Assembly (NCBI GenBank): GCA_016704445.1
Contig: JADJAE010000041.1
Location: 1-64,000 of the forward strand
DNA: 64,000 nt
Source: Deltaproteobacteria bacterium
GTDB taxonomy: Bacteria; Myxococcota_A; Polyangia; Polyangiales; Ga0077539
Direction of reading: 5' to 3'
In this document: one piece after another, positions 9,796-16,855 of the stretch
Position numbering within the stretch: position 1 is the stretch's first letter
Layout of the letters: every line of letters begins with the position of its first letter
The notes under the pieces: model-generated
The model's database searches: none
What the model was told of the DNA's origin: nothing
Seen by the model: the letters and a program-made list of their open reading frames with translations, nothing else
Translations under genes and position numbers: made by a program

Positions 9796-10565
9796 GGGCG
9801 GCGCATCAGCCAGGCGCCCGGCCAGTGGGTGATGTGCTCCTGCACCTCGCCCTCGTTGAACACGAAGGGCGGCGGCTCTTGCAGCTCGAACTCCGCGTGG
9901 CGCTCGGCGAACTCCCGGGCCGCGGCGGTGGGGTTGTCGTCCTTCCACTCGGGCTTACCGCGGGGGACGTCGTCGAGGTACTGCATCAGCCCGTCCGTGG
10001 CGACGATGTACGAGCCCGGGGTGACCATCGGGGCGTAGGCCTCGAGCTCGCCCGCGACGTGGTCCTTCGTGTGGTTGGAGTCGAGGAGCACCAGCACCCT
10101 CTCACCGGGCTTCACGAGCGCGCGCACGCGGTCGACGACGGACGGGTCGACGGAGCTGCCCTCGACCAGGGTGATGGAGGGCGACAGCTCGTGGGCCTCG
10201 ATGGCCGCGCGGTTGTGCGGGCGCACCTCGATGTCGACGCCGATCACCCGGCCGGCGCTGCCCATCATCTTGAAGAGGCTGGCGTAGAAGATCAGCGAGC
10301 CGCCGTGGGCCACGCCGGTCTCCATGATGACGTCGGGCCGCACCCGGTAGATCACCTCCTGGGCGCGCACCATGTCCTCGGGGAGCTGGATGATGGGGCG
10401 GCCCATCCAGGTGAAGGAGTAGATGTGCTTGAGCGCCCAGCCGACCTTGATCCACTCGCGGGAGATCGCCGTGAAGGCCTCGCGGCTGTAGAGCGGGAGC
10501 TCGCGCGCGCCGTCGGCGTCTTCGCAGGCAACGGTCCGGGCTTCGGTGTCGATCGTCAGCTTCAT
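9792..10565 (-). CDS. CmcI/rhamnosyl O-methyltransferase family protein (cephalosporin hydroxylase-like)
   Basis: A protein of about 257 residues of the CmcI family (SAM-dependent O-methyltransferase fold, often labelled cephalosporin hydroxylase). The visible signature is an N-terminal YSFTWMGRPIIQLPEDM, then the SAM loop METGVAHGGSLIFYASL, the acidic strand VIGVDIEVRPHN and LVLLDSNHTKDHV. The family modifies sugars in antibiotics, lipopolysaccharide or glycolipids. Given the flanking CDP-sugar genes, O-methylation of the sugar product is the likely role. ATG at 10565 (MKLTIDTE) is preferred; an ATG 12 codons upstream is in frame but lacks homology-like sequence, and a GAGG lies about 12 bases before the chosen start. 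It is divergent from rfbF across 237 bases that must hold both promoters. Confidence 0.8.
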   Translation of the reverse strand: MKLTIDTEARTVACEDADGARELPLYSREAFTAISREWIKVGWALKHIYSFTWMGRPIIQLPEDMVRAQEVIYRVRPDVIMETGVAHGGSLIFYASLFKMMGSAGRVIGVDIEVRPHNRAAIEAHELSPSITLVEGSSVDPSVVDRVRALVKPGERVLVLLDSNHTKDHVAGELEAYAPMVTPGSYIVATDGLMQYLDDVPRGKPEWKDDNPTAAAREFAERHAEFELQEPPPFVFNEGEVQEHITHWPGAWLMRRP

Positions 10566-10802
10566 GGTTCGGTGATTCCTCGATGGGGCGGCGACGCTCA
10601 CCCACGGCCCGGTCCGGTGTCAACGCTCTCCGCGGCGGCGGCGGTCGGGGGGGGTACTGGCCGCTTGCGTTGCGGGCCCCACGCCGGGGCATTCACCATT
10701 GACTGGCGCGGGTGCTCGGGCATTGTCCGCGGCCGATGAATCCGGGCGCGGCGGCGCGCCACGGAGCGTCGCAGACAACAGCACGAGCCGAGAGCGAAAC
10801 CC

Positions 10803-11594
10803 ATGAAGGTGATCATCTTGTGCGGGGGCCAGGGGACCCGGATCCGCGACGCCAACGAGCTGCTGCCCAAGCCGCTCCTGCCCATCGGCGACCGGCCGAT
10901 GGTCTGGCACATCATGAAGTCCTACGCGACCCACGGGTTCAACGACTTCGTGCTGGCCCTCGGCTTCAAGGGCTGGCTCATCAAGGAGTACTTCCTCAAC
11001 TACCGCTCGATGACCGCCGACCTGCGGGTGTCGCTCGGGCGCAACGACGCCGTCGAGGTGCTCCACCGCCGCGGGGTCGAGGACTGGAACGTCACCCTCG
11101 CGGAGACCGGCGAGGCCGCCATGACGGGCGCGCGGGTGGCCTCGCTGCGCCGCTACGTCGAGGGCGACGACCTCTTCATGGTCACCTACGGCGACGGGGT
11201 CTCGGACGTCGACATCGGCAAGCTGGTGGCCTTCCACCGCGCGCACGGCAAGATCGCCACGGTCACCGCGGTGCACCCGCCGGGGCGCTTCGGCGAGCTG
11301 GGCATCCGCGACGGGCTGGTGTGCGAGTTCAACGAGAAGCCCCAGACCACGCTGGGGTTCATCAACGGCGGGTTCATGGTCTTCGACGCCAAGCGGGCGT
11401 GGGACTACCTCCCGGACAACGACCCCGGCCTGGTGCTGGAGGTCGAGCCGCTGCAGGGCCTCGCCGCCGCGGGCGAGCTCGTCGCGTACGAGCACCAGGG
11501 CTTCTGGCAGCCCATGGACACGCTCCGGGAGTTCACCCTGCTCAACAACCTATGGTCCTCTGGCAACGCGCCGTGGAAGACCTGGGCCGACTGA
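10803..11594 (+). CDS. rfbF: Glucose-1-phosphate cytidylyltransferase
   Basis: Makes CDP-glucose from CTP and glucose-1-phosphate, supplying RfbG. The protein is intact at 263 residues, the family length. It begins with the nucleotidyltransferase loop LCGGQGTRIRDANELLPKPL and carries VTYGDGVSDVD (metal-binding Asp), HPPGRFGELGI and the product-site sequence EKPQ, with FWQPMDTLREFTLLNNLW at the C-terminus, all typical of RfbF rather than RmlA. It is the first gene of the rightward arm. The next gene starts 50 bases on. Together with rfbG and rfbH it defines the CDP rather than dTDP branch of deoxysugar synthesis. Confidence 0.93.
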   Translation: MKVIILCGGQGTRIRDANELLPKPLLPIGDRPMVWHIMKSYATHGFNDFVLALGFKGWLIKEYFLNYRSMTADLRVSLGRNDAVEVLHRRGVEDWNVTLAETGEAAMTGARVASLRRYVEGDDLFMVTYGDGVSDVDIGKLVAFHRAHGKIATVTAVHPPGRFGELGIRDGLVCEFNEKPQTTLGFINGGFMVFDAKRAWDYLPDNDPGLVLEVEPLQGLAAAGELVAYEHQGFWQPMDTLREFTLLNNLWSSGNAPWKTWAD

Positions 11595-11644
11595 CCTCTC
11601 CCCCTCTCCCATTCTCGATGCCCGCACCCTACAGGGACCTCCCC

Positions 11645-12880
11645 ATGACCCACGCCCGCTCCTTCCGCTGCTGGTCCTGCCAGGGCGGCCGCCTCACGCC
11701 GGTGCTCGACCTGGGCGCGACGCCCCTCGCCAACTCCCTGGTGCCGGAGTCCGCGCTCGACCGCACCGACCCGGTGTTCCCGCTGGAGCTGGCCTGGTGC
11801 GCCGACTGCTCCCTCGTGCAGATCACCGCCTCCGTCCCCCCGGAAGACCTCTTCCGCGACTACCTCTATTTCTCCTCGTACTCCGACACCATGCTCCAGC
11901 ACGCCGAGACCCTCGTCGAGCGCATGATCCGCGAGCGCGGCCTCGGGCCCGGCTCCCTCGTGGTGGAGGTCGCCAGCAACGACGGCTACCTCCTGAAGTT
12001 CTACAAGCGCGCCGGGGTGCAGGTGCTCGGCGTCGAGCCCGCGGTCAACGTCGCGAAGGTCGCCGTCGAGGAGCACGGCATCCCCACCATCACGGAGTTC
12101 TTCGGCGACGACATCGCGCAGACGCTCCGCGCCGAGGGCAAGCGCGCCGCCGTGATGCACGCCAACAACGTGCTCGCCCACGTGCCCGACCTCAACGGCT
12201 TCGTGCGCGGCTTCAAGACCCTCCTCGCCGACGACGGCGTGGCCCTCTTCGAGGCCCCCTACGTGCGCGACATGGTCGAGGGCTGCGAGTTCGACACGAT
12301 CTACCACGAGCACCTCTGCTACTACTCGCTCACGGCCCTCGACGCGCTCTTCCGCCGCAACGGGATGGTCATCGCGCACGTCGAGCGGGTGCCCATCCAC
12401 GGCGGCTCGCTGCGGGTCTTCGCCACGCACGACACCGCGACGCCCGACGACACGGTCACCGCGATGCTCGCTGAGGAGCGCCGCGAAGGGGTCGACAGCC
12501 TCGCGTACTACGAGGCCTTCGCGCGTCGGGTACACCGCCTGCGGGGCGTGCTCACGGGCGTGCTGCGCGACCTCAAGGCGGCAGGGCGCAGCATCGCGGC
12601 CTACGGCGCGAGCGCCAAGGGCAGCACCCTGCTCAACGCCTTCGGCATCGGGCGCGACGTGCTCGACTTCGTGGTCGACCGCTCGCCCCACAAGCAGGGG
12701 CTCTACACCGCCGGCACGCACATCCCCATCCGACCCCCCGAGGCCCTCGCCACCGAGCGCCCCGACTACGCCCTGCTGCTCACCTGGAACTTCGCCGACG
12801 AGATCCTCGCCCAGCAGAAGGACTACATCGCCGCGGGGGGGCGCTTCATCGTGCCGGTGCCGCAGGTGCGCATCCTGTGA
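11645..12880 (+). CDS. SAM-dependent sugar C-methyltransferase, second copy
   Basis: Intact 411-residue protein with the same architecture as the gene at 8626-9795. It has an N-terminal zinc-binding segment (CWSCQGG and CADCSLVQ), a SAM domain (VVEVASNDGYLLKFYKRAG, GVEPA) and a Methyltransf_14 C-terminal domain (AAYGASAKGSTLLN, VVDRSPHKQGLYTAGT). The conserved YHEHLCYYSLTAL is the active-site segment seen in TylC3-type 3-C-methyltransferases. ATG at 11645 has AGGGACC just upstream; an in-frame ATG 27 bases earlier has no ribosome site. The stop overlaps the next start (GTGA). The two C-methyltransferases in this locus are only distantly similar and may act at different carbons or on different sugars. 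Confidence 0.87.
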   Translation: MTHARSFRCWSCQGGRLTPVLDLGATPLANSLVPESALDRTDPVFPLELAWCADCSLVQITASVPPEDLFRDYLYFSSYSDTMLQHAETLVERMIRERGLGPGSLVVEVASNDGYLLKFYKRAGVQVLGVEPAVNVAKVAVEEHGIPTITEFFGDDIAQTLRAEGKRAAVMHANNVLAHVPDLNGFVRGFKTLLADDGVALFEAPYVRDMVEGCEFDTIYHEHLCYYSLTALDALFRRNGMVIAHVERVPIHGGSLRVFATHDTATPDDTVTAMLAEERREGVDSLAYYEAFARRVHRLRGVLTGVLRDLKAAGRSIAAYGASAKGSTLLNAFGIGRDVLDFVVDRSPHKQGLYTAGTHIPIRPPEALATERPDYALLLTWNFADEILAQQKDYIAAGGRFIVPVPQVRIL

Positions 12881-13407
12881 GGTTCACCGGGACGCCGGTC
12901 GTCGGCGCGTGGGTGATCGACCTCGAGCGCCGCGAAGACGAGCGCGGCTTCTTCGCGCGCACCTGGTGCGAGCAGGAGTTCCGCGAGCGCGGGCTGCACG
13001 AGCGCCTCGCGCAGTGCAGCGTGTCCTTCAACCACCGCCGCGGCACCCTGCGCGGGATGCACTTCCAGACCGCGCCGCACGAGGAGGCCAAGGTGGTGAG
13101 CTGCCCCCGCGGGCGCATCTGGGACGTCGCCCTCGACCTGCGCCGCGACTCGCCCAGCTACTGCCAGTGGTTCGGGGTCGAGCTCTCGCCCGAGAATTAC
13201 CGGGCGCTGTATGTGCCGCCCGGCTGCGCCCACGGGATGGTCACCCTCGAAGACGACACCCTGGTGCAGTACCAGATCTCCGTGGCGTACGTGCCCGGCC
13301 ACCAGGCCGCGGTGCGCTGGGACGACCCCGCCTTCGGCATCGCGTGGCCCGTCACCGACCCCTTCCTCTCCGAGCGCGACCGCGCCCTGCCGGACTACGT
13401 GCGATGA
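12877..13407 (+). CDS. dTDP-4-dehydrorhamnose 3,5-epimerase-like protein (RmlC family)
   Basis: A 176-residue cupin of the RmlC family, normal length. It has ERGFFARTWCEQEF near the N-terminus, TLRGMHFQTAPHEEAK with the catalytic His, DVALDLRRDSPSY, and YVPPGCAHGMVTLED. In this locus the substrate should be a CDP-4-keto-sugar; family members in CDP-sugar clusters perform 3- or 5-epimerisation. It starts with GTG overlapping the methyltransferase stop, and its own stop overlaps the next start by four bases (ATGA), so three genes are translationally chained. A true dTDP-rhamnose role is less likely because no rmlA or rmlB is present. Confidence 0.85.
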   Translation: MRFTGTPVVGAWVIDLERREDERGFFARTWCEQEFRERGLHERLAQCSVSFNHRRGTLRGMHFQTAPHEEAKVVSCPRGRIWDVALDLRRDSPSYCQWFGVELSPENYRALYVPPGCAHGMVTLEDDTLVQYQISVAYVPGHQAAVRWDDPAFGIAWPVTDPFLSERDRALPDYVR

Positions 13408-14318
13408 AGGTGCTGCTCACCGGCGCGGGCGGCTTCATCGGGTCGCAGGTGGCGCGGCAGCTCGTGGCGGGCGGCGACCACGTCGTGGCGATGCTGCGGC
13501 CGGGGGAGTCCACGGCGCGCCTCGACGACGTGCTGGGCTCGCTGGAGGTGCGCACGCTCGACCTCGCGGACACGGCCGCGGTGACGGCGATGGTGGCCGA
13601 GGCGCGCCCCGAGGCCTGCGTGCACCCGGCCTGGAACGCCGAGCCCGGCAAGTACCTGCACTCGCGGGAGAACCTCCGGCTGGTGGAGGCCACGCACCGC
13701 CTCGCCGAGGCCCTGGCCGACCACGGCTGCGCGCGCTTCGTGGGGGTGGGCACCAACGCCGAGTACGACACGAGCTACGGGTACCTCTCCGAGCGCACGC
13801 CGACGGCGCCGACGTACCTGTACTCGGCCTGCAAGCTGGCGCTCTCGCACTCCCTCGCGCAGCTCGGATTGCTCACCGGGATGCAGGTCGCGTGGGCGCG
13901 GCTCTTCTACCTGTACGGCCCGTGGGAAGACCCTCGGCGCCTGGTGTCGTCGGTGACCCGCGCGCTGCTGGAGGGCCGCGAGGCGCCGTGCAGCAGCGGC
14001 CTCCAGGTGAGGGATTTCCTGCACGTGGCGGACGTGGCCTCCGGGCTGGTGGCGGTGCTGCGCTCCGGGGTGACGGGGCCGGTCAACGTGGGCTCCGGCG
14101 AGCCGGTGACGGTGCGCGAGGTGGTGACCCGTCTGGGGGCCCTCATCGGCCGCCCGGAGCTGCTGCGGTTGGGCGCCATCGAGCCGAAGGCGGGCGAGCC
14201 GGCCTTCGTGTGCGCCGACAACACGAAGCTGCGCGCCGAGACCGGGTGGCAGGCGACGTACACCCTCGACAGCGGGCTCGGGGACACCGTGCGCTGGTGG
14301 CACGAGCGCGCGGGGTGA
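13404..14318 (+). CDS. NAD(P)-dependent sugar epimerase/reductase (extended SDR)
   Basis: A 304-residue SDR with the glycine-rich loop LLTGAGGFIGSQVARQL and the catalytic YSACK (Tyr/Lys) preceded by the segment VGVGTNAEYD. It resembles CDP-paratose, CDP-abequose or tyvelose-pathway reductases/epimerases. The last step in making a free CDP-deoxysugar is reduction of the 4-keto group, and this is the obvious candidate here. It is the final gene of the rfbF arm and starts in an ATGA overlap with the RmlC-like gene. Exact stereochemistry cannot be read from the sequence. A 6-bp stem lies just after the stop and may end the transcript. Confidence 0.82.
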   Translation: MKVLLTGAGGFIGSQVARQLVAGGDHVVAMLRPGESTARLDDVLGSLEVRTLDLADTAAVTAMVAEARPEACVHPAWNAEPGKYLHSRENLRLVEATHRLAEALADHGCARFVGVGTNAEYDTSYGYLSERTPTAPTYLYSACKLALSHSLAQLGLLTGMQVAWARLFYLYGPWEDPRRLVSSVTRALLEGREAPCSSGLQVRDFLHVADVASGLVAVLRSGVTGPVNVGSGEPVTVREVVTRLGALIGRPELLRLGAIEPKAGEPAFVCADNTKLRAETGWQATYTLDSGLGDTVRWWHERAG

Positions 14319-14329
14319 GAGGGGGAGAT

Positions 14330-14348
14330 CCACCGCTGCCATCGGTGG
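14330..14348 (+). terminator. Possible weak terminator stem after the sugar operon
   Basis: CCACCG and CGGTGG pair around a seven-base loop shortly after the SDR stop. There is no T-run, so intrinsic termination is uncertain. The position between two convergent genes supports the call. Confidence 0.3.
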
Positions 14349-14418
14349 TGGAGGTTCCGCGATCGGGACGGTGCCGGTCTCGGATGGGGTGCCTGCGAGC
14401 GACGCTACCCGGTGGGTG

Positions 14419-15225
14419 TCAACGCAGGCGCAGGGTGTTGACGTCGTAGGCGGTGTCGCCGACGGGGCCCTCGGTGGTGGTGAACGCGCCCGTCGCCCCC
14501 AGCACGACGGCCGTCGTGGCGCCCGCGAGGATGAGCCCCGCCCCCGTCCAGAACCACCACCGCGACGTGATGCCCGGCGACGACGCCGCGGGCGCATCGG
14601 GCTCCGACGCGGGGTGTGGCGTGACGGCCGATCGCAGCGCGAGGGGTGCGGTCGCCGGGGTTGCTTCGACGGCGGTGGGTTCGAGCTGGGCGTTCCAGGT
14701 GATGCGGGTTCCTGGGGCGAGGTGGAGGTCGCGCTGCTGCGGGGCGTGGCCGGGCGCTGACGCCACGAGCAGGTGGTTGCCGGGGTCGAGGGTGACCTCG
14801 CCACCCGTGACTACCTGGGGACGCCCGTCGACGGTGATGGCGACGTTCGCCGGCCGTAGCTGGAGCACCACGACGGGGAGCGAGCTGCGCAGCTCTGCGA
14901 TGCGTGCGCGCACCCACTGAACGCGCTCGGCCGCGACGCGGTCGCCGCCCTCGGTGAGGTAGCGCTCGTAGGTGGCGATCGCGAGCTGGTCGCGGCCCAT
15001 GCGCGAGTACGCCGCGGCGAGGTTGAAGAGCACCACCGCGACAGGTCGCAATCGGTACGACTCCTCGAAGGCGGCGACGGCGCTGGCGTAGCGGTTGGCG
15101 GTGGTCTCGGCCATGCCGCGCTCGAAGGCGGCGCGGGCCTCGGCGTCGGTCGGGGCGGTCTGCGCGGAGGCGACGGCGGGCGTGAGGGCGGCGACGGCGA
15201 GGAGGAGAGCGAGATGACGGTTCAT
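14419..15225 (-). CDS. TPR/PEGA-domain envelope protein
   Basis: A 268-residue exported protein. A signal peptide ends near ASAQ. Residues 25-100 form tetratricopeptide-like helices (ARAAFERGMAETTANRYASA, VVLFNLAAAYSRMG). A PEGA domain follows (VAITVDGRPQVVTGGEVTLDPGNH shape, beginning PANVAITVDG), and one hydrophobic helix lies near the C-terminus. PEGA domains are thought to bind surface layers or other envelope partners. The start ATG overlaps the kinase stop (ATGA), so the kinase and this protein are made from one message. Such kinase-TPR/PEGA pairs recur in myxobacteria; the link suggests the PEGA protein works with, or is controlled by, the kinase. Confidence 0.78.
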   Translation of the reverse strand: MNRHLALLLAVAALTPAVASAQTAPTDAEARAAFERGMAETTANRYASAVAAFEESYRLRPVAVVLFNLAAAYSRMGRDQLAIATYERYLTEGGDRVAAERVQWVRARIAELRSSLPVVVLQLRPANVAITVDGRPQVVTGGEVTLDPGNHLLVASAPGHAPQQRDLHLAPGTRITWNAQLEPTAVEATPATAPLALRSAVTPHPASEPDAPAASSPGITSRWWFWTGAGLILAGATTAVVLGATGAFTTTEGPVGDTAYDVNTLRLR

Positions 15226-16673
15226 TCGGGGTATCCAGGGTCGAGGTCGGCGGCGGCGGCGGCGGGGCGACGAGGCGGGCGCGGCGTCGTTGGGGTCGTC
15301 GTCGGGGTCGTCGTCGGGGTCGTCGTCGGGGCGCGGGGTGTCGGAGCAGAGGCCCTGACGTGGGCGGGTCGCACCGGGATGGCGACGGGCGCGACCGGCG
15401 CTGCGGCGACGGTCGGTGCCGGTGGCGTCGGAGGCGCGATCGGAGCGGGCGCGGTCGGCAGCACGACGGGCGTGGGCGCGGGCTCGACCGGCGGGGGCAC
15501 GGGCGACGTCGGCGGGATGGATGCAGCGAGCGGAGCGCTCGGGCGCGTCAAGCGGGACGCCGCGACGCCAGCGATGGCGGCGAGCAGCAGCATGGCGGCG
15601 ACGGCGACGAGCAGGGTGCCGCGGCGCGAAGAGGCGACCGGGGGATAGCCCGTCGAGGTGATGATGGAGGGCGACGTGGTGCTGGCGGGGGTGGCCACGA
15701 CGACGGGAACCACCGAAGGCGACGAGGGCGACGACGACCGCAATGCGTCGGGCTGCGAGGCGCGGGGCGATGGGGGCGACGACGAGGGGATGGACGGCAG
15801 CGAGGCGCCCGACCAGGCTTCACACGCGATGGTGGCGTCGAGCATGGCCTGCATGGAGGGGAAGCGATCGGCGGCCTTCTTCTGGAGCGCGCGGTCGATG
15901 ACGGCGACGACGTCGGACGGGAGTCCCGGGTCGTGCATCAGGATGGAGATCGGCTCTTCGTAGATGATCTTCGCGACGAGCACGTTGTGGTTGTTGCCGT
16001 GATAGGGAAACGCGCCAGTGAGCATCTCGTAGAGGACCACCCCGAGCGACCACACGTCCGTGCGGGCGTCGATGTCGCTCGCGCCCAGGGCCTGCTCGGG
16101 GGACATGTAGCGGGGCGTCCCGATGAGCGAGCCCGTCTGGGTCTGCTTGACGCTGTCGTTGTGGGTCTCGATGAGCTTGGCGATGCCGAAGTCGATGACC
16201 TTGGGCGTGAGCACTCCCGCGCGGTCGCGGGTGATGAAGAGGTTGGCGGGCTTGATGTCACGATGAACGATGCCCAGCTCGTGGGCCGCCACGAGGGCGC
16301 TCATCACGGGGACGAGCAGTCGCAGCGACTCCTCGACGCCGAGGTGCTTCTCCGGCCGGGCGTCGAGGTAGTCCTCGAGGGCGTCGCCGACGAGAAACTC
16401 CTGGACGATGTACGGCGCGTTGGTGGCGGCGTCGGTGTCGAGGTCGAGCACGTCGACCACGTTGGGGTGGCGGATCTTCGTGGCCGAGCGCGCCTCGCGG
16501 AGGAAGCGCTGCACGACGACGGGCTCGCGGGTCCACTGCGGGTGCAGGGTCTTGATGGCGACGACGCGGTCGGTGTTCTGATTGACGGCCTCGAAGACCT
16601 TGCCCATCCCCCCTTGGCCGAGAAGCCGGATGAGTTGATATTTGCCTCCGAGAACTTCCCCCGCTTCGCTCAT
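15222..16673 (-). CDS. Membrane-anchored serine/threonine protein kinase
   Basis: PknB-type eukaryotic-like kinase. Residues about 10-275 hold the kinase domain: LLGQGGMGKVFEAV (P-loop), VAIKTL (Lys), HRDIKPANLFITRD (catalytic loop) and DFGIAK (metal), followed by GTPRYMSPEQ. All catalytic residues are present. A Pro/Ser-rich linker, one membrane helix (LVAVAAMLLLAAIAGVA) and a Pro/Ala/Thr-rich external tail follow. The tail includes a tandem TTTP repeat. ATG at 16673 (MSEAGEVLGGKYQ) is the natural start; the open frame upstream lacks homology. It is the first gene of a two-gene operon with the PEGA/TPR protein. Confidence 0.9.
   Translation of the reverse strand: MSEAGEVLGGKYQLIRLLGQGGMGKVFEAVNQNTDRVVAIKTLHPQWTREPVVVQRFLREARSATKIRHPNVVDVLDLDTDAATNAPYIVQEFLVGDALEDYLDARPEKHLGVEESLRLLVPVMSALVAAHELGIVHRDIKPANLFITRDRAGVLTPKVIDFGIAKLIETHNDSVKQTQTGSLIGTPRYMSPEQALGASDIDARTDVWSLGVVLYEMLTGAFPYHGNNHNVLVAKIIYEEPISILMHDPGLPSDVVAVIDRALQKKAADRFPSMQAMLDATIACEAWSGASLPSIPSSSPPSPRASQPDALRSSSPSSPSVVPVVVATPASTTSPSIITSTGYPPVASSRRGTLLVAVAAMLLLAAIAGVAASRLTRPSAPLAASIPPTSPVPPPVEPAPTPVVLPTAPAPIAPPTPPAPTVAAAPVAPVAIPVRPAHVRASAPTPRAPTTTPTTTPTTTPTTPRPPRRPAAAAADLDPGYPE
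15292..15331 (+). repeat. 12-bp tandem repeat encoding TTTP
   Basis: Three full copies of GGGGTCGTCGTC plus a partial fourth. On the minus strand this encodes the TTTP repeats of the kinase's external tail. Length variation between strains would be expected. Confidence 0.85.
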
Positions 16674-16855
16674 CGCATGGGGACCGTACACCAAGGGGTG
16701 TGCCGCCGCGAGAGGATGGAGAGGGACGAGACGACGGGGTGCAGGGGATGGATGGAGGGCAGAGGGGAGGAGAAGGAGGGGGGGCGGGCGTTGCGTGGAC
16801 GCAACGGGGGATGTGGCGTTGGTGCAACGGGCTGGGAGGCTGTGTGAGAGACCCG

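Noticed and set aside
8530..10038. 502-codon plus-strand frame continuing from rfbH
   Set aside because: Only the first 25 or so codons are rfbH sequence; the rest is the complement of the C-methyltransferase and CmcI-like genes, left open because the rfbH stop is lost.
15292..15331. Tandem repeat considered as a CRISPR-like array
   Set aside because: The units abut without spacers and are in frame as TTTP.
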